This document shows, piece by piece, positions 1-10,884 of a stretch of DNA of 57,290 bases; within the stretch, counting starts at the first letter, position 1, and the number at the start of each line of letters is the position of its first letter. The DNA is from Hyphochytrium catenoides (Eukaryota; Sar; Hyphochytriomycetes; Hyphochytriales; Hyphochytriaceae). The DNA lies in contig FLMG01000334.1 of the NCBI GenBank assembly GCA_900088475.1, forward strand, positions 5,920-63,209, in the 5' to 3' direction. The notes under the pieces are model-generated. The model searched no databases. It saw nothing but the letters and a program-made list of their open reading frames with translations, and was not told the DNA's origin. The translations under genes and the position numbers were made by a program.

Positions 1-1102
1 AACAGTTCCAGCTGATGAGGGGACAAATGCTGTTTGGCCCATGACTCTCTTTCTCCAGTCTCAACGGTGGGAGAGGAGCCACTGGGAGAGAGAGAGGGAG
101 CTGTCTCCTCAGTCTTCCCATCCCCTTCTCTCTCTTCCCCATTGATCGAGGGCACCGTCGGTGTCTCTCTCTTGCTTTTCTTTATCTCATCTTCAGCCAT
201 TCTCCTGCTCAGCGTTTCTATGAAATATTGTCTCTCGTACCGCGCCAGGACGCCTGAGAGCAGAGCAGAGTCCACGAAGGGAGAAGAGGAAGTTTTCGCT
301 TTCTCAAGCTCAAACTCCTCCGCCAGGCGAATGTCAGGCGGGACTGAGGACCAAGAAAGGGAGAATAGAAAAGCACAGGAGAGAGACAGAGGGTTAGGAG
401 AACCGAGAGTGCTGAACAGAAGAGCGAGCGAGCGGCGAAAGTGAAATCAAGAGAGAGAGTATAAAAGAGCAGAGAGAGAGAGAGAGAGATGGCAAGAGTC
501 AGAGAACGAGAGGAGAGAGTGAGATAGGAGAAAGAGAGGGAACGAGAGAGAGAGAGAGAGAGAGAGAAAATGGAAGCCGTATGGAAGGGCGAGGCAGAGG
601 CAGAGAGAGAGAGAGAGAGAAGACAGTCCAGCCCTACCAGGTGACATCCAGGAATCAATAATGTTAGAAGGGGAGCTCTGGACGTTTGCCTTGCTAACTG
701 CGATCACCCTCACGTTCTCCAGGCCGGTTCCAGGAGCAACTGGCACCTCTGCAGTGAAGAGAGAAAGAGACGGAGAGAGAGAAGAAAGACAAGATAGAGC
801 AGAAAGGGAGAGCTTTTCCTCCTGCTGCTCCTGGTTCCTCTTTCTCTGTTCACTCTCATAGAGATGAGAGAGACTTCCTACCATTATCCTTCTCTTGAAA
901 AGAAGGAGATAGGACTGAACCTCGCTGCCTCCGTCTCGGAAAGGTTCTTCCCAAGCTAACTGGAGGTGGCTGGCAGTGTGACTGAGAACTTGGAGCCGCT
1001 GAGGAGGAGAAGGACCCGCAGAAGCTGTTCCAGCGAGAGGGAAAGCAATGAGAGAGAGAGAGAAAGATAGACATTGACAGATAGAAAGAGAGAGAGTGAA
1101 TG

Positions 1103-1166
<64 letters not shown>

Positions 1167-3515
1167 AAAGAAAGAGAGAGAGAGGAAAGAGAGAGGGCCG
1201 AGGGTTGAGAATGTGAGCTGCGAATGAGGAAAAGACATGGTAAAAGAGAGGAAAGAAGAGGGAATAGCAATGAGGGAACAAGTTGAGACCAAGAGATAGG
1301 GCAACGGCAGGGGAACCAGATGCAAAGAAAGTGGATCATCGCGACCCGAAAAGCGAAACGGAGACTAAGTGGAGAGAGAGAGGAGAGAGAGAGCGAGACA
1401 GGAATAAGGAGAGAGAGTTCAGAGAGGAGGAGGAGAAGAGAAGAGAGCGTTTGGCAGCAGTAATAGAGCCACACTCCGCCAAAGGAGGTGACACGGAGGA
1501 GGAAGTCTGAGAGAGAGAGAGAGACTCTGTCGATCAGGCCGAGCAATGACAGGAGAAATAGCTTGACTCCTTCCCCTTGCTAACTCCGTCGAAACCTCAC
1601 CCTCTCTCTTGGTACTCTGGTCTCTCTTTTTTTCTCTCTCTCTCTCTCTCTCTCTTCCTCTCTCCCCTATTTTTCTTCCACAGTGCATCCCCCTCCTTCC
1701 TCTCTCCCTGTCTCATGCCTTCTCTCTGTCTTGTCCCGTCTCTCTTCAGGTCAAGCTCTTCTTTCTCACCTTTGGTCGTCACACTGGTCAGCACGTTACT
1801 GGGCTCGCTGAGTCCATAGATATTCTTAGCTCTCACGGTGATGTTGACGTACTCTGTTGCTTCTTCAAGGCCGTCCACCTCAGCGCCTCGGTGCTGCACA
1901 GGCGTGTGGAGGCACCAGCAAGACGTGGGACGGTCAGGGAGAGAGACAAGTTCACGGAACTGGTTGTTTTCTCTTTCTCTCATTCTCTCTCTCTTTCTCT
2001 TGTCTGAGCTGACTTTCCCTGCCCTTGTGATGGACACAATGTAGTCAATAATGGGCCTTCCTCCATCAGAGATGGGAGGTGTCCACGAGAGAGAGAGACT
2101 GTGATCAGACGTTTCTATGCATTGTAACTCTGTGACAGAGTCCGGTCGGGAGCCAAAGTCAAGAGCGCGCCTATCGTCTGCTGGGACAACCTCTTCTGGG
2201 ACTGTAGAGGAGAAGGGCAGAAGAGGCAAAACAAGAGACTGAGCGAGGAAAGGAGAGAGAGAGAAGGAAAGAGACGAGAGATAGAGAGAAGGAAAGAGAA
2301 AAGAGAGAGAGAGAAATAAGGCAGTTAAGTGAGTGAGACGGAAGGAAAGGAAGAGAGAGAGAGCTCCAAGGTAAGAAGAGAGAGAGAGATAGTGAGTGAG
2401 AGAGAGAGAGAGAGAGAAACAGAATTTAGGCTAATGAAGAACTCCGTGAGGAAGCGTCTTACTACGGCTGGGCTTCGGTTCTGGCCTGCTCCGAGTGCAG
2501 ATTTGTCTATGATCGCTCATAAGATGGGGGAGAATTTTCTTCCTGCAGCCCGGACAAAGAGGGACAGAGGACGGGAGAGAACTCTCTAGTAGCACATCCA
2601 CCTCTTCCTCTGCCGTCCGCCAGATCCTTTTCTCTCCTTTCTTCTTCTCTTCTCCTCTCTCTCCCTCGCTGGATTGTGCGACCTGCCGCAGCTCCTGCAG
2701 CTTCTTCTCGAGAGCCTCCACCTTCTCCAGGGTGATGCGGGCATCCTTCTGCTTGCTCTGAACGTTAGTCCCTAGTTGACTGAAGGAAGCCATAGATAGA
2801 GGAGTGAGAGAGAAAGGGAGAAAGAATAGCGTGAGGGCCAGGAGAGAAAAGTAAGAAGAGAAGAAGAAGGTAAGCTTTGAGCATTAGCTGGACTGACGAC
2901 TTGGGGGCATCTCTATAGAGAAAAGCACCCTTCTCGAGCACCAACGTTCTACTCTCTCTCTTTCTCTCTTGCTCTCTTTCTCTTTGTAAGCTCTTTCTCT
3001 TTCTCTCCCTTTCGTTCTCTCCTTCTCCCTCTCTCTCTCTTTTTCTCTCCTTCTATCTCATCTCTTCCCTTTCTCTCACGCTAGCTCTCTGTAGGTTCCG
3101 ATATCTCTCCCAATCAAAGCTGGCTAATCCTCCCGGACCGAACTTACTGAAGCTGCTTATGTACGCTGAGCTGCATGTTTGCCGCTATTCTGAAGGGACT
3201 CTGAGAGGTATCGCCGTCCAGCCGCAGCATTGAGAGTAGAGGACTCTGTCCCACTAGGTCCCGAAGCTTTGCAGAAGAGAGAGCGGAAGAAGAGACTGTG
3301 CCACTCTTAGCGTCTTCTCTCTTCTTTTCTCCCTCCAATGGACTTGCACCTAGCTTTGATGCTGCGGCGAGAACTCGACTGGAAGAAGAAGGAAGGAGAG
3401 GAGGCTTCCCCGTCTTTTCTCCTCCATCGACAGTGCGATCAGTGGCGCTGGGTCCCAGAGTAGAAGAAGCCGTGTTTCTCCCTCCTGCCTTGAGAAGAGG
3501 TTGGGCGGGAGCCAT
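1..3515 (-). CDS. Fibronectin type III / C2HC zinc-finger protein, 3' end missing
   Basis: Multi-exon minus-strand gene that leaves the window at base 1. Supported exons are 3515-3148, 2779-2463, 2201-2014, 1893-1770, 1024-882, 748-638 and 343-1. Phases agree at all junctions except 882/748, where the donor is unsettled. In order the product has a Ser/Ala-rich N-terminus, a short coiled coil (LEKVEALEKKLQEL), a C-x2-C-x12-H-x4-C zinc knuckle (CPGC...HRQIC), one complete FN3 domain (SLSLSWTPPISDGG...YVNITVRAKNIYG), a second FN3 (LQLAWEEPFRDGG...VRVIAVSKANVQSS), then a charged region (RLAEEFELEKAK). FN3 plus zinc finger suggests an intracellular scaffold; the function is unknown. Several introns are almost wholly (CT)n in the sense direction. 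The start is uncertain: an ATG lies at 3515, but open frame with helical character (FVKNMQKLQEL) continues to about 3700. Confidence 0.6.
457..625. repeat. (GA)n microsatellite in intron
   Basis: Imperfect GA tract on the plus strand. It is the (CT)n intron between the 748-638 and 343-1 exons of the FN3 gene. Long frames through it encode only Ser/Leu or Arg/Glu repeats and are not genes. Confidence 0.9.
1044..1195. repeat. GA / GAAA microsatellite in intron
   Basis: GA tract interrupted by a run of GAAA tetranucleotides near 1105-1136. It lies in the intron between the 1893-1770 and 1024-882 exons of the FN3 gene and supplies its pyrimidine-rich sense strand. Confidence 0.9.
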
Positions 3516-4003
3516 AGGAACTAATGCTATGTTGACGAGGAAAGGAATGAGAGCCGGACGGAGAGACCTTAGTCAGGTCCATGAATGCATTACTCGGATG
3601 TACGCCTGTTCTGCCAGACAGTCTTCTGTCAGGATCAAGAGACAAGCTCTTGCAGTTTCTGCATGTTCTTGACGAAGGCGGTCACGGAGAAGAGAACTAG
3701 AAGGATGCAAGAGAGAGGAGAGAGAAGGAGGGAAAGGAACGTGAGCAGGGAATTGAGGGACACGACAGAGAGTGTTGAAGAGCGCCACACATGAGAGCAG
3801 TACGTGGATCTAGACAGAGAAGTTTTCTTAAGTCAGAAGTCAGTGACCTCAGTGAATCTAGCGACCAAATGAGTAAGAATATAGACAGGATAAAGAAAAC
3901 GACATAGATAATAGGCAAACTATAAAGGCGGAGGGAACGAAGGGTAGACGGAAAGAAGCGAAAGAAAAGGTGTCGAAGAGAAAGAAGTTTAGAGAAAGAG
4001 AAG

Positions 4004-4248
4004 ATGGAAGGCATGCCTAAAAGGAGGGAGAAAAAGCGGGAGAGACAGAAAGAGAGACAGAGAATGAGGGAGAGAGTGGCCGGCGGAGTGTGGAGGAGAG
4101 AAGAGAGTGTCAGAACGCGGTTAGAGAGAGGGATGAGGGAGAGAAAGAGAGAAGGGAGAGAGAGAAGAGAGGAGAGAGGGGAGTGAGGAGTGAGCGAAGA
4201 GAGGGGAGAAGAAAAAGAGAGAGAGGGGGAGAGAGGGAGACAGAGAGG

Positions 4249-4297
<49 letters not shown>
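4004..4297. repeat. Large degenerate (GA)n block
   Basis: Nearly pure purine on the plus strand, ending in an uninterrupted GA run at about 4256-4293. It lies between the FN3 gene and the membrane-protein gene. The stretch 3800-4725 holds no exon I can defend, although an open stretch around 4508-4640 could be an upstream exon of the plus-strand gene. Confidence 0.85.
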
Positions 4298-4725
4298 ACT
4301 GTAACTCTGTAACCAACATTCCACCTGCAACTTCACTACTGTTTCGCATCCAAACGGCCGATAATCAGTCAAGGATAATCACTCCTCCACCTCCTATAGT
4401 AAAAAACCATCATTCTTGATAAAGCTCATCGTCTTCCGCTTGTCCTCAATCTCTATAGACCTCTATATGGAATCTGTACAATAGTATCTTCTGTGTGTCG
4501 TTTCGTGTTTCTCTCCAAAGGGCACACTCTCCTCCGAGGACCAGGAAGGGCAAACGCTGCCACCTTCGGATCATCTCCTCCTCCTCTGCATCAGGAACTC
4601 TGCTTGCTTTGATGATCGGCTGTTGTCGCCACCTTGCTGAAGCTTCTTCTGTCGTCCTTCGTCCTCTTTCTGCCTCTCTCACTCTCTGTCTCGCTCCTTT
4701 CTCATCATTCTGCCGTTGTATGTAG

Positions 4726-6092
4726 AAGAACTGTAGTGACTGGCACGTACAATTCTTGCCTCACTACGTAATCCACCCGCAGCACGGACAGCGGGGCCAA
4801 CTGGTCAGCATTCTCACACCAGCAAGGAGTAACATTGGTACCGTCCTCTGCTAACTTCTGGAGGCTCATATACGGGTTAGTGCTTGGCCAGCAAGAGAGA
4901 ACAAGAGATTTTAGGGTTACGTGATGTGAAGTCGGGAACACCAACCGAGGGGCCCGTACCACAAAGCACGCCGCCTTGGAGTTGACGGAAGCATTTTCGT
5001 ATCTTTAGCCCTTTGGGAGCCTGAGGTCTTGTTCCTGTAACAGGAACAATGGAGCCTTTGAAACTTAGGGGTGGGCTGACATTGGCTGATGGCCCAATGT
5101 CATCTCCGCTTGGCTCAGGTAGACTATCGTCAGTCGCAGTCGCTCTTTGCTATGTCACTTGGCAGTTTATTCGGCAACATCAACTGGGTGCTGCCCTGGA
5201 AGTTACCCCTCCTAACATCTTACCACTTGATTCCCGGTAGAAAGCGATAATGTCCAGAGCTTGCTCATTAAGATCGCTAAGAGTATCTTACTCTCAAATT
5301 CTTTTTTTCTCTCTCCATATTTTCCTTGTTTTTTTCTATCTAGTCTGCTCTGTCTCTCGCCATTAACTCTTTCTCTTGCGCTCTCTTTTCTCCTTCCGGT
5401 TCCTACGTCTTCTTGGCAACCTCATAACCAATTCTCGCGCTGCTTTCAACGGTCTCTGCTTCAGGTTCACAGTTGATTCTTTGGGTCTGTATCGCCTTGG
5501 TTGGATTCATAATGCTTCTGGTGGTGGGATACTTTGTGTTCCTTTGCTTCAAGGATTACAAGCACCATGACATGGGTATGCGACGACAGCTTCCCAGGCA
5601 CTTCTGCTTACCTGTGCACACTTCAATTTCTCCTCGCTCGTCTGATTCTGGTCATTCTGCTGCGTTTGTTGCCGCTATCTCTCTTCATCTAGGCCTCTCT
5701 TTCTTTACCTCTCTGTGCACTGTCGCCTGTCGGTTCCTCTCTTGTTACTCTATATTGCAAAATATGTATCCCACTTTTTCATTGAGAGCCTCTCTTCTCT
5801 CTATCATATGCCTTGCCATAGTTGAGCACAAGGGATAAGTGGCCGAGCATGCTTCTCACTCCCACTACCTCCTCTTTTAGCTAGTTTTGTCTCCACAATC
5901 TCTCGCCCTCACCCTTCCGTTATCCGGTCTCTCTATTTCTCAGAGGACTCGTACACGCTTTTGGCTGAAGAGGAAACTGCACCGGGCCATCGGACAGGGC
6001 TCATTGATCTTTCTAAAGCAAGCACAGTGAAGCTCGCGAAGGCCAGTACGAGGCACAATCTCTCAGAGGATAAAGAGGAATTCATTGGATAA
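4726..6092 (+). CDS. Single-pass membrane protein, C-terminal exons
   Basis: Four exons fit perfectly in phase: 4726-4837, 5044-5118, 5465-5575 and 5944-6092 (stop TAA). The first follows a strong pyrimidine tract and TAG acceptor, so the 5' part of the gene lies further left and is not resolved. The readable product is a probable lumenal or extracellular segment (CSDWHVQFLPHYVIHPQ), a juxtamembrane linker (LRGGLTLADGPMSS), one clear transmembrane helix (WVCIALVGFIMLLVVGYFVF) and a cytosolic tail of about 55 residues rich in Lys, Glu and Ser, beginning FKDYKHHD. The layout looks like a type I membrane protein. I do not recognise the family. Donors are GTACCG, GTAGAC and GTATGC. Confidence 0.6.
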
Positions 6093-6237
6093 CATAGAAG
6101 GGGACGGGTAACCTCGACACCCTGTTCCCCTATTTAAATAGACTATTTACCACCTTCACTGTCAGCCTTTATCTATACTTGGCTGGCACTATGAAGACCA
6201 TTTCTCTCCAGCGTCACCAGTCGCGACTACACTAACT

Positions 6238-9200
6238 CTAAGGGAGATTGAACGAGACAGAGTGCCTTCGCTTTTCTTGCACCCCGTCGGTTCTTTCTGC
6301 GAAGGTTAGGAGAGAAGAGGAGGAAGGAACCTTCAAGACTGAGCGAGTCTTGGACTTGGATCTCACCTCCACTAGAGCTGTCGAAAAGTCTGAGCGGAAC
6401 TTCTGCAGTTCTAGAAAGAAGTTCTCAATGGTTTGTTCTTGGTTCTCACAAAAGTAGGCCAGCACGTCTTGACACTGTGTAGGGCGTAAAGGGAAGAAGA
6501 AACGTGAGAGTCGGCGAGAGAGATAGTGTTTGAGATTAATGAGATAAACAAAAATGGAGTCAGGAACTATCTCAATATTTGGTGAAATGATGCGCCCTCC
6601 TGTTCTTCATTGTCTGTGCTCACCTTCTCCGTCACCTCTGTGAGGTGACTGTGAATCTGTCTGAGCTCTCTTTCGGCATGCAGGGCAAACTCTGCGAGGC
6701 CCATGTCCACCTGGATAAAGAAGAGACAATCAATATAGATAGCGCAGGATTGACCCTCCTTCTTGCTTCCACACAGCTGTTCCTCCTCATTCTTGATTTC
6801 ATCAATCTTAAATCCGATTCTTGCTGCTATCAGGAGTGCCCTTTTGTTTGGCAAGCCCTTAGCTATCGCGAGGCCTTACCTGATCCGTCTTCGCTTCTCG
6901 GAGGACATTCTGTAGTCCATTGCCTAAGTCTTTCCACTCCCCATTTAGCTGAAGCAGGGAGATTCGGGACGCCTCCTCAAGGTGCGGTAACTGCTTCTCC
7001 CATTGTAGGGTGTCAGGGAGCTCCCTCTCTAATATCGCTAGAAGGTAGTGGAGGAGAGATGATTGGCCATAAAACGCTTTGGTATGAGAGAGCTTTGATA
7101 AAGAAGAGAGATGGAACGCAACGGCAGGCGGCCCTCGGCTGGCGCTATAGCCGTTGTTTAGTTGGTTTCCTATGACTAGAACGAGTTCAAGAATAATCTG
7201 TTGAAAGCACGATAGAGAAACGAGGGTTAGATGAGCAACCAGCAGAAAGGTCCTGAGCGAAAAGCAAAAGATAGAATGGTAAGCGCTAGCGGCACCGACA
7301 TATGCAGACTACTGATGGGAACGCTAGACAGTGAGAATAGGCCAGTAAGGGATTGTTTGCCACCCCGAGTCATGCACTTGTGACACAATCCATACCCTTC
7401 CATCTCTCCCTCCCTCTAAAAGCCCTTCTCCCCTTCAGTCCTCCATTTCTCATTCTCTCTCCCTCTGCCATAGAACTTCCGTTGCATGCTACCTTGAGTG
7501 ATAAGCTTCCTTTAACCTCTTCGCAACTTATGGTGAGAGTGCGAATGGCTGTGCGGATATCTCCCAGGCGTAATGGGAACTGTTGCTTGTATAACAAGCA
7601 TCCTAGTCGCGCTCTCACTCTCGAGATAGAGCTCATCTCCAAGATGAACTGATCTGCCTACGGAATAGCAGCGGTTGAAGCATGGTAAGTCCAATGGGAC
7701 TCTAGATGACGGATAGGAGACCTTATCAAAAACACTGCGGATAAGGTAGCAACTCTAAAAACTGTGCACAGGATAGGATAGCTTGCGTGAGGGCTCACGT
7801 CAGTTGACACCGAGTGGCAAGCTCGTGGAAGTCCGAGACAACGAAATAGGTCCAGCTCTCGAGTTCTCTCCTTCATACCACGGTAAGTTGTCGGGGTAGG
7901 CCCTCAAAGCTCTTTATAGCCTCAAACTCCTCTGTAGTGGGCCACGCCTCGAGAATAGAGCGAAGTTGTGCTGGTGTGAAGACTGAAGCGTCCATGGCTT
8001 CGACCTTTTCCCTCATTTCCCTGATTACATAAAGAAGCATACGTAAGGGGAAGCCCGGTCGAAACTGGAACGGAGGAAGCAGTGCAAGCAATGCCCATTA
8101 GCATATGTGAAAGCTAGATTCGTCGAGCGACTGGAGAAACCCCAGAGAACCCAAGCGTGACCAAATGGCAGGTGGCCTTTCGAAGGCAGAAGGCTAGAAA
8201 TGTGCCAATAAGGAGACATGCGGGGGAGGCGACTGAGCGCTTACGAGAAGGGGAGCCGGACCCTAGCCAGTACGATGGCAAGATTTTGAGATCTTTTGGA
8301 ATCCATCAGGGTTATCTTCTTTTCGGTAGATCCTATTACTTTGCCTGTTCCTGCAATTGCTGAATATTTATTTTTTTGCGAGTTGGAAGAGAGCGCTCCG
8401 TCTTGATATGTTGAGGTGGAGTGCTTGGAACGAGAATTGATTGGAGGAGGGCAAACGAAGAGGGACTCGAACTCCTTCAAGTCAAGAGCGATATCTGGCA
8501 GAACTTAATTAGCAAAAAGAATGCAAGGCCAGGACACCAAGAACTACAAATATGGATAAAGGGGAACCGTCGAAGGTCATAAGTGAAGGTGGTACACAGC
8601 TGAAGGGAGGCAACAGGCTAAACGCAGTACAATGCAAGGACAATCGATGTGGGGGCTTCAACAGTGTGAGAGATTTACCTTGTAGTGCTTTGTGGGTCCA
8701 CACCGTGTTCTTTCTGGCTCGGACCTCCTCTTCGGGGATGACGTCCCAGTGCAATTTCTTTCTCACAGATATTGTTTGCGGCACAGCAGGCTTAGTCGGT
8801 GCCGGTGTAGAAGAGCAAAGCGGAGGTCGGGACGCAACTGGAGGTACGGGCCGCGAGAGAAGGTTAGGTGGGGGTCCGTTGGGGTCTAGATCCAAGATGG
8901 TTGGGTCAACATTCTCCGCCGTCATCTTATGCTTGACGGCTACTGCAGGTAGACCTACAGCCAGCATTGTGAAGTACTTTTTGTATCTAGGATCTTCTTT
9001 AATAGGGACAAAGCTCTTCGCTCCTTCCGCTTCAGGCACCTGCTCCGGTTTTCCGGTCTCTACTTCTTTGACCGCTCCTCCTTTCATCTGTTTGGCTTCT
9101 CTTGCAAACGTCTCAGTAATAGTAGTTTCCGACTTCTTCTTGGAGATTGGTGATGAGAAAGAAAGACTCTTTTTCTCCGTCTTTGTTGCTCTGCTATCAA

Positions 9201-10884
9201 TAAGTTTGTGGAGTCGACTCGACGTTGGTTCGGGAGGGATGGACGAGTCCAATGGATTCGAGGATGCCTGAATCCGGGCACTAAGAGATGATAATGTGGA
9301 CGCCATACCCGAAGAGCGCTGCACCACCGTCTCTGGCTCGTCTTGCTGTGACAGTGAAAGGAGCCCCTGTTTGGCCGCTTCTATCGCGCCTTCAGACACG
9401 TTGTCTGCACTCATCTTATGCAGCACGGCTTCCAGGGGAAGCCCAATCTTGAGCATCTTAGCGTACTTGAAAAGATTCTCTTTCTTCCATTGAACACCAT
9501 CTGAATCTCCTCTCGGCACTTCGTGGAGTGCTCGCTGATGACACATTCTATCATTGATAGGACCAGTGTGAAGAGAAAGCTCTCCCTTTTCACCACTGCT
9601 TCCTCCATCTATCACTTCGGGTCGCAGCCGGCTGACTATCTGATCGAACGCTTTCAAGTCACCACCTTCCAGCTGTCATAAATACAAACGTTCAGTTGAT
9701 GCGGCGAACAGCCACAGGTGCCGATCCAATGAAAAGAGTTACCCCACCATTCTTCCTGTCTTAAGCCCCCAACAAGAATAGGATATGGACCTTCTAGAGC
9801 AAGCAAACTTATAGCAAACTAATAGACTGGGCTCATCTTTGGGAAAGGAACTTGGAGATATGTGAGGAACGGGATTGCTACTCATACCTGCAACTTGTGC
9901 CTGACTGCCTCCGCGGGGAGCCCCACTTTGACCATGTGAAGGTACTTGGCATATACTCCTGGTTCCTCATTTTCTTGTTCTTTACTTTGACGGCATCCCG
10001 CCTCTTCAGTTTGCTTAGTCTTTTGTCCTTCTTGGTCTCCCAGCGCCACCACCTCTTCTTCAACTTCCTCTATGCTCGATATAGTCGACGTTGAGCTGAC
10101 AGGAGGACTAACATAACTAGGATAAGTTGCTCCAAAGGGGTCGGCCGGAAGAACAGACTCCTCTGAGTCGAAATCAGGATATGCTTTAGCCCACCCGAGT
10201 GCGTGGATCAATGGGGAACAAGCATCGGCCAATGTTAGATGGAGGACAGTATTAGAGGCACAAAGTCAAACGACAAAGAAAGATCAACGGCAAGCGGTCG
10301 AATCCTAAGAAGTTCACTTGGGAAAGACGCGCGAGACTCCAGTTGGGTGGAAGGTGACCGTCCCAAGTAACTGGTTAACAAAATTGCCAGTAATAATGAG
10401 TGACCTTCTATGGAGAAAATAGCATTTCGAAAAAGAGCTTTCGGTATCGGTCGTACTTGGCCTCTTTCTAGTCCGACGAGGGACAGGGATCAATATAGGA
10501 TTCAGCAATGGCAGCTTCGGGGTGTAAGATGTACCACTTCCGTCTTGCCCTGCTGCCGCAATATCTGACACAATTGACTTTTGACTTGAGCCAGACCGTG
10601 CGTGGTCTTTTCCTCTTTTACTTCCAAATGTTCCTGGAAGAATGAGTGGAAGACATATAGAGAGTTCAGTCAGGGACTCAAGCCATTGTCTAACCTCCAC
10701 ACGCCATCTCGTAGACGTCTAAAGGATACCTACCTAAATACTTCTCGAAGCTATCGAGAGGAGACTTCAATAAAGATTGACTCAGCATGGCTTCTAATCC
10801 TTCTTATCCTTCAAAGGAGTTCTATACTGCAGAGACTTGAGCGCCGTAGAGTCTCCAACGGTTGCTACCTCCGACAATGCGGAC
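6238..10884 (-). CDS. Formin with CCDC53/WASHC3-like repeats
   Basis: Actin nucleator and elongator of the formin family. The FH2 domain is complete over exons ending at 8679, then 8494-8245, 8020-7879, 7657-7493, 7197-6880, 6710-6624 and 6474-6238. Landmarks are KLHWDVIPEE (lasso/first Trp), DLKEFESLF, QNLAIVLARVRLP, ADQFILEMSSI, the GNxxN motif as GNQLNNG, LPHLEEASRIS, and a final helix with AYFCENQEQTIENFF. Before it (exons 10232-9888 and 9672-8679) are three repeats of the form KYxxMLxxGLPxxAVxHKM, as in the WASH-complex subunit CCDC53/WASHC3, and a short Pro-rich FH1-like stretch (RPVPPVASRPPL). Ser/Lys-rich exons around 10884-10828 and 10640-10400 belong at the 5' end. The true start is unresolved; an open stretch at 11257-11000 may be the first exon. 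Confidence 0.85.

Noticed and set aside
447-1325. Long Ser/Leu-repeat and Arg/Glu-repeat frames (also 4090-4419, 13086-13499, 56987-57259)
   Set aside because: They are translations of (CT)n/(GA)n microsatellites, which keep frames open by chance. Only the short FN3 segments inside them are coding.
7800-7882. In-frame TGA or a 24-nt micro-intron inside the formin FH2 domain
   Set aside because: The frame LPRQLTVV hits TGA and later reads WTYFVVSDFHEL, which looked like FH2. A normal donor GTG|GTATGA at 7879 joined to the acceptor before 7657 gives LPRQLTVADQFILEM, which aligns residue for residue with the family, so no recoding or micro-intron is needed.
8552-9271. 239-codon plus-strand open frame
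   Set aside because: It is the antisense of the formin repeat/FH1 exon, which has clear homology on the minus strand.
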